A stretch of DNA of 64,000 nucleotides from the NCBI RefSeq assembly GCF_011075055.1, contig NC_058146.1, forward strand, positions 13,904,820 to 13,968,819, in the 5' to 3' direction. The notes below the pieces were generated by a model, which was not told the DNA's origin, searched no databases, and saw only the letters and a list, made by a program, of their open reading frames with translations. The DNA comes from Mangifera indica (taxonomy: Eukaryota > Streptophyta > Magnoliopsida > Sapindales > Anacardiaceae). Made by a program: the position numbers and the translations under genes. Numbering within the stretch: the first letter of the stretch is position 1; every line of letters starts with the position of its first letter. Shown one piece after another: positions 60,631 to 64,000 of the stretch.

Positions 60631-61065
60631 ATTATTTTTTTTAAATAATACCATCATTGTTAATTTTTACAACAAAAATACTTTTATTTTTAATTAATAT
60701 AATAAATAATATAAAAATATTTAAATATAATTACATAATATGTAAGTAAAATAATATCTCAATATTATGATATTTGAATTGTGTATCATATTGTGTATCA
60801 AAAACCTAAAAAATTATATTAACATATTATTATTTTAAAAAATATCACAAATACTCTTAAAATTTTAAAATTTGTCATATACACCCTTACTACATCATTA
60901 TTTTCTCTAAAAATGTGTATTAATATATATCGTATTGTATCGTATAATAGTTCACTGTATTGTATTAATTTGATATACTTTATGATACATATCAATTTTC
61001 ACTTATATTATAAATTATCATAAAATACTTATCATATACTATAAAATACTAATAACTATAGTATT
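60631..61065. other. AT-rich spacer between the two BBE 5' copies
   Basis: This contains a foldback repeat relic (about 60690-60800) and simple A/T sequence. No gene was seen. Confidence 0.45.
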
Positions 61066-61400
61066 TTGTGGGATGAAAATGGCAAGGGAGCTTGGATGGG
61101 AAGGCTGAGAATTTTATAGAGGAAGTTTTCATGAATGGAATCTGAAGTTGCTCGCCATGAAAAAGATGAAAAGAAGATAAGAATTATTAAAAAGAATTAA
61201 ATTTTTGGAGCATTTGTGATATTTTCCCTTTCTCTGTATTATACTCTATAATGGGCTCTTGTTGTTTCTCTATAAAGGGGAGGCTCTATTTGGAAATGTA
61301 CCTTTTATTAGGTAATTCAAAACAATGGTAATATAGTAGGTACCATTTCCATATCAGGAATTAGAAGATTAATAAGGTAATTTTAATTTTTTTTTTTTAC
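61066..61400 (-). pseudogene. Duplicated promoter and 5' fragment of BBE copy 5
   Basis: This repeats 60308-60630 at about 85-90 percent identity by eye, including aattagaagattaata, the ctctataaagggg TATA context and the first 55 or so codons. The start codon is lost (atgg became aggg) and the frame carries further changes. It is a tandem copy of the 5' end only. Confidence 0.85.
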
Positions 61401-61440
61401 AATTCTATCCTTATTAATTTTTAAAATAAAAATACTCTTA

Positions 61441-62521
61441 TTTTTGTAACACTCACAGCTAAGCCCAAAGACATTTTAGTCTTTTCCCTTGCATTTAATT
61501 ACGTTTCTTAATGAGTTCCCAAGGAGATGCACACCTGTGTATGTTGAAATACATAGTCGTGTATAGTCAACAAAGTTTGAATTTGAGATTAAATAAGAAT
61601 CGTAGTAAAATTGGATGATGTCATATTTGGCCAACACGACACATGCTTGTGTATAGTGCCTACACACTTGTGTGTCGTGGTGGACAAGCAGAAATAAAAA
61701 ACAAAAAGGTGTTAACCTAATTTTCATTATTTTTATGCACCTAATCATGTAGCAAAAGAGAGAGTAGAGAGAGAAAAGGGTTTTGGTTGACGGAGGAAGT
61801 CGTTGATCGTTAGGAAACACGATAGCCATGTGAAGAAAGTGTATTTTACGGAAGAGAAGTAAATTGGTCTCTCTTTCTCTCTCTTGACTAATCAAGCATG
61901 TTTTTAAATGAGTACAAAACCTTGCAATCAAACCTATGATTTTTGAGCAATTTCATGATGTCATGATAATTATTTGGTGCTTGGATATGTTTACATGATG
62001 CTAAATTAGTTTGTTATTCCCATTAGTATGTTATTGAATGATATTTAGAGATTAGAGATAATTTTAGTTTGGATTCACGATACTAGGCAATTTTTGTGTG
62101 TGTTTTATTGATAAGATGTGTTTATGATGTTTAAACACTCTTTCTATATATTGATATGTGTATGAATTGCTAGGAATAGATAAAAAATAGTTGAAATTAA
62201 CAATCTGCGATCTTCAAATTGTGATACACAGTCATGTAAGGTATCTTACACACCCGTGTATCTCTTGTATAACATAAGGAATTTCGTGGTTTTAGCGCTT
62301 TCGTCTATAAAAAGCCATATATGGTCATGTGATATAAAGCACACAATTGTGTGTGATTTTCCTAAAAGGTGATGCCATGCTTATGTATTGACACACCCAT
62401 GTTTGGGTGTTGACTAGCACACAAGGGTGCATCCAAGATGACAGGCCCATGTGGGTTGAAATAAAAGAACACAGAGGTGTGTCTTCAATACATATCTATG
62501 TAAGTACTAAGAGATAGAAAA
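61441..62521. repeat. 1.08-kb tandem repeat, unit 1
   Basis: It begins near tgtaacactcacagc, which resembles an LTR start. The word cttttcccttgcatttaatta occurs at 61481 and again at 62562, giving a period of 1081 bp. Numerous cacacccgtgt-like words are scattered through it, a feature often seen in plant gypsy LTRs and leaders. There are no coding motifs. Confidence 0.7.
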
Positions 62522-63480
62522 AGACCATTATACCCTTAGACTATGTGTAAGGGTATTTTAGCCTTTTCCCTTGCATTTAATTAAGTTTATTAATAAGTTC
62601 TCAAAGGGATGCACGCCCGTGTATGTTGATATACATGGCCCTAGATAGTTAGCAAAGTTTGAATTTGAGAAAAGATCAAAAACATAGCAAAATCGGATAA
62701 TGCCATATTTTTATGACATAACACACACGTGTATATATTGCTTACACACCCATGAATCATGATCGACAGGCAAAAAAAAGGGGCATTAACCTAATTTTCA
62801 ATATTTTAACTCACCTAGTCGCACACCAAAAGAGGGACTAGAGAGAAAGGAAGGTTTTGGTCATAGGAAGTTGTCGTCAATTGCCGAGAAACACAATAGC
62901 CATGTGAAGAAATTGCATTTTATGAAAGACAAGTAAGTTGGTCTCTCTGTCTCTTAGTTAATCAAACATATTTTTAAATGAGTTTAAAAGCTTGCAATCA
63001 AAGCTACAATTTTTTAACAATTTCATGATGGCATGATGATCATTTGGTGTTTTGATATGTTTACATGATGTTGAATTAGTTTGTTATTACCATGAGTATG
63101 TTATTGAATGATATTTAGAGGTTAGAGATAATTTCAGTTCAAATTCACGATACTAGGCGATTTTTGTGTGTGTTTGATTGATAAAATATGTTTAGGATGT
63201 TTAGAGACACTTTTTGTATATTGATATGTATGGATTGCTGAAAATGGATCGAAAATAACTAGAATCAATAAGTCTTCAATCTTCAGATTACGATATAAAG
63301 TTGTGTAGGGTACCCTACATGCCCATATATCTCTTATATAAAACAAATTATTTTGTGGTTTTGGTGCATTCATTTACGAAGAGTCATACATGGCCTTGTG
63401 GTATGGGACACATGACCATGTGTGACTATCCAAAAAGGGGACATTGTGTTTATAAGCTATTAAACACTCTTGTAATGGCT
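62522..63480. repeat. 1.08-kb tandem repeat, unit 2
   Basis: This diverged copy of unit 1 follows it collinearly over about 930 bp, including gaatgatatttagag and tgtttacatgatg segments. Confidence 0.7.
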
Positions 63481-64000
63481 AATATGAGCCTAGAGGGGGG
63501 TGAATAGGTTCTTAACAAAAAATTAAATGATACACTGTAACAAATTCCAAAGTAAACTTTATAAATCATACAACCGAAACACTAACAATAAATTCAATAG
63601 TAATAAACTTTAAAGAAAAAATAAATAACAATAGCAGTAGAGACAAATAACAAGCTGAAATAAATAATAACAACAATTATAAATGACAATATTAACTACA
63701 ACAATGAATAACAATAAATATCAATAATAACAGATAATATTTAAAGAGATAGAGTTGTAGAAATGTTCATTTGGAGTGTCTCGGAGCTTTCTCTTGCAAG
63801 CCTCATATGTCTACTTCTCCAAGCAAACCGCCTTGGAGTTTCACTATTTCTTGAAGAATTTTTTACAAGTAATATATCCGAGATTCCGCCTATTCCACTA
63901 GTTAATATGAGATTGCACCCACAATATTTAATTACATTATATGAAAGTATTAATGCATTTTTAAGGCTGTAAATACAAGTTTAAGTGCCCATAACTCTCA
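63481..64000. other. Repeat-like end of the window
   Basis: It starts with gcctagaggggggtgaatagg, a word I associate with a widespread plant repeat. An A-rich stretch with aacaataa words follows. No supportable gene was seen. Confidence 0.4.

Noticed and set aside
61476..61931. 151-codon minus-strand frame
   Set aside because: It lies within the 1.08-kb tandem repeat, is not preserved in the second unit, and has no recognisable domain.

Overview
The window looks like nuclear DNA of a flowering plant, most likely a eudicot. It is strongly AT-rich, has plant-type spliced exons and intronless berberine bridge enzyme-like (BBE-like) genes, and is dense with plant transposons (Ty3/gypsy, Mutator, hAT, PIF/Harbinger, LINE and short foldback elements). 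I could not fix the species. No bacterial operon, rRNA, tRNA or CRISPR array was seen.

The host-gene theme is a cluster of BBE-like flavoprotein oxidoreductases. Three copies look intact: 8587-10194 (-), 40961-42565 (-) and 53977-55602 (+). One is intact except for a single-base frameshift (19764-21367, -). Two are clear pseudogenes (4807-5175, +; 58890-60486, -). A duplicated 5' scrap lies at 61066-61400, and a BBE-type 3' flank without a gene lies at 49205-50340. The other host-gene pieces are two 3' exons of an Sm-G spliceosomal protein gene (3263-3617) and one exon of a SOG1-like NAC gene carried inside a small transposon-like element (56672-56813).

Layout: 1-985 hAT transposase relics; 986-4645 non-coding with the Sm-G exons; 4807-6063 BBE relic plus a long-TIR MITE; 8587-11323 intact BBE gene with a Mutator-type MITE in its upstream region; 11324-17215 AT-rich repeats, a Harbinger-like element with a Myb-like reading frame, and a LINE tail. 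From 17314 to 44477 there is a 5.9-kb tandem duplication (BBE gene plus part of a gypsy pol gene). Its second copy was split by a 15.3-kb Mutator-like element carrying a Ulp1-type protease pseudogene. That element was itself split by a 7.8-kb Ty3/gypsy element whose reverse transcriptase and integrase are deleted. From 44478 to about 49200 lies the rest of the older gypsy element. From 49205 to 61400 lies the second BBE neighbourhood, with duplicated flanks. From 61441 to 64000 there are 1.08-kb tandem repeats.

The duplicated unit, target-site duplications and near-identical LTRs give a readable order of events: gypsy insertion, then tandem duplication of the BBE gene, then the Mutator insertion, then the gag-pro LTR element. 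The BBE genes probably act as secreted, bicovalently flavinylated oxidases. Substrates cannot be read from the sequence. Differences at the oxygen-gatekeeper position and in promoter insertions suggest how the copies may be diverging.
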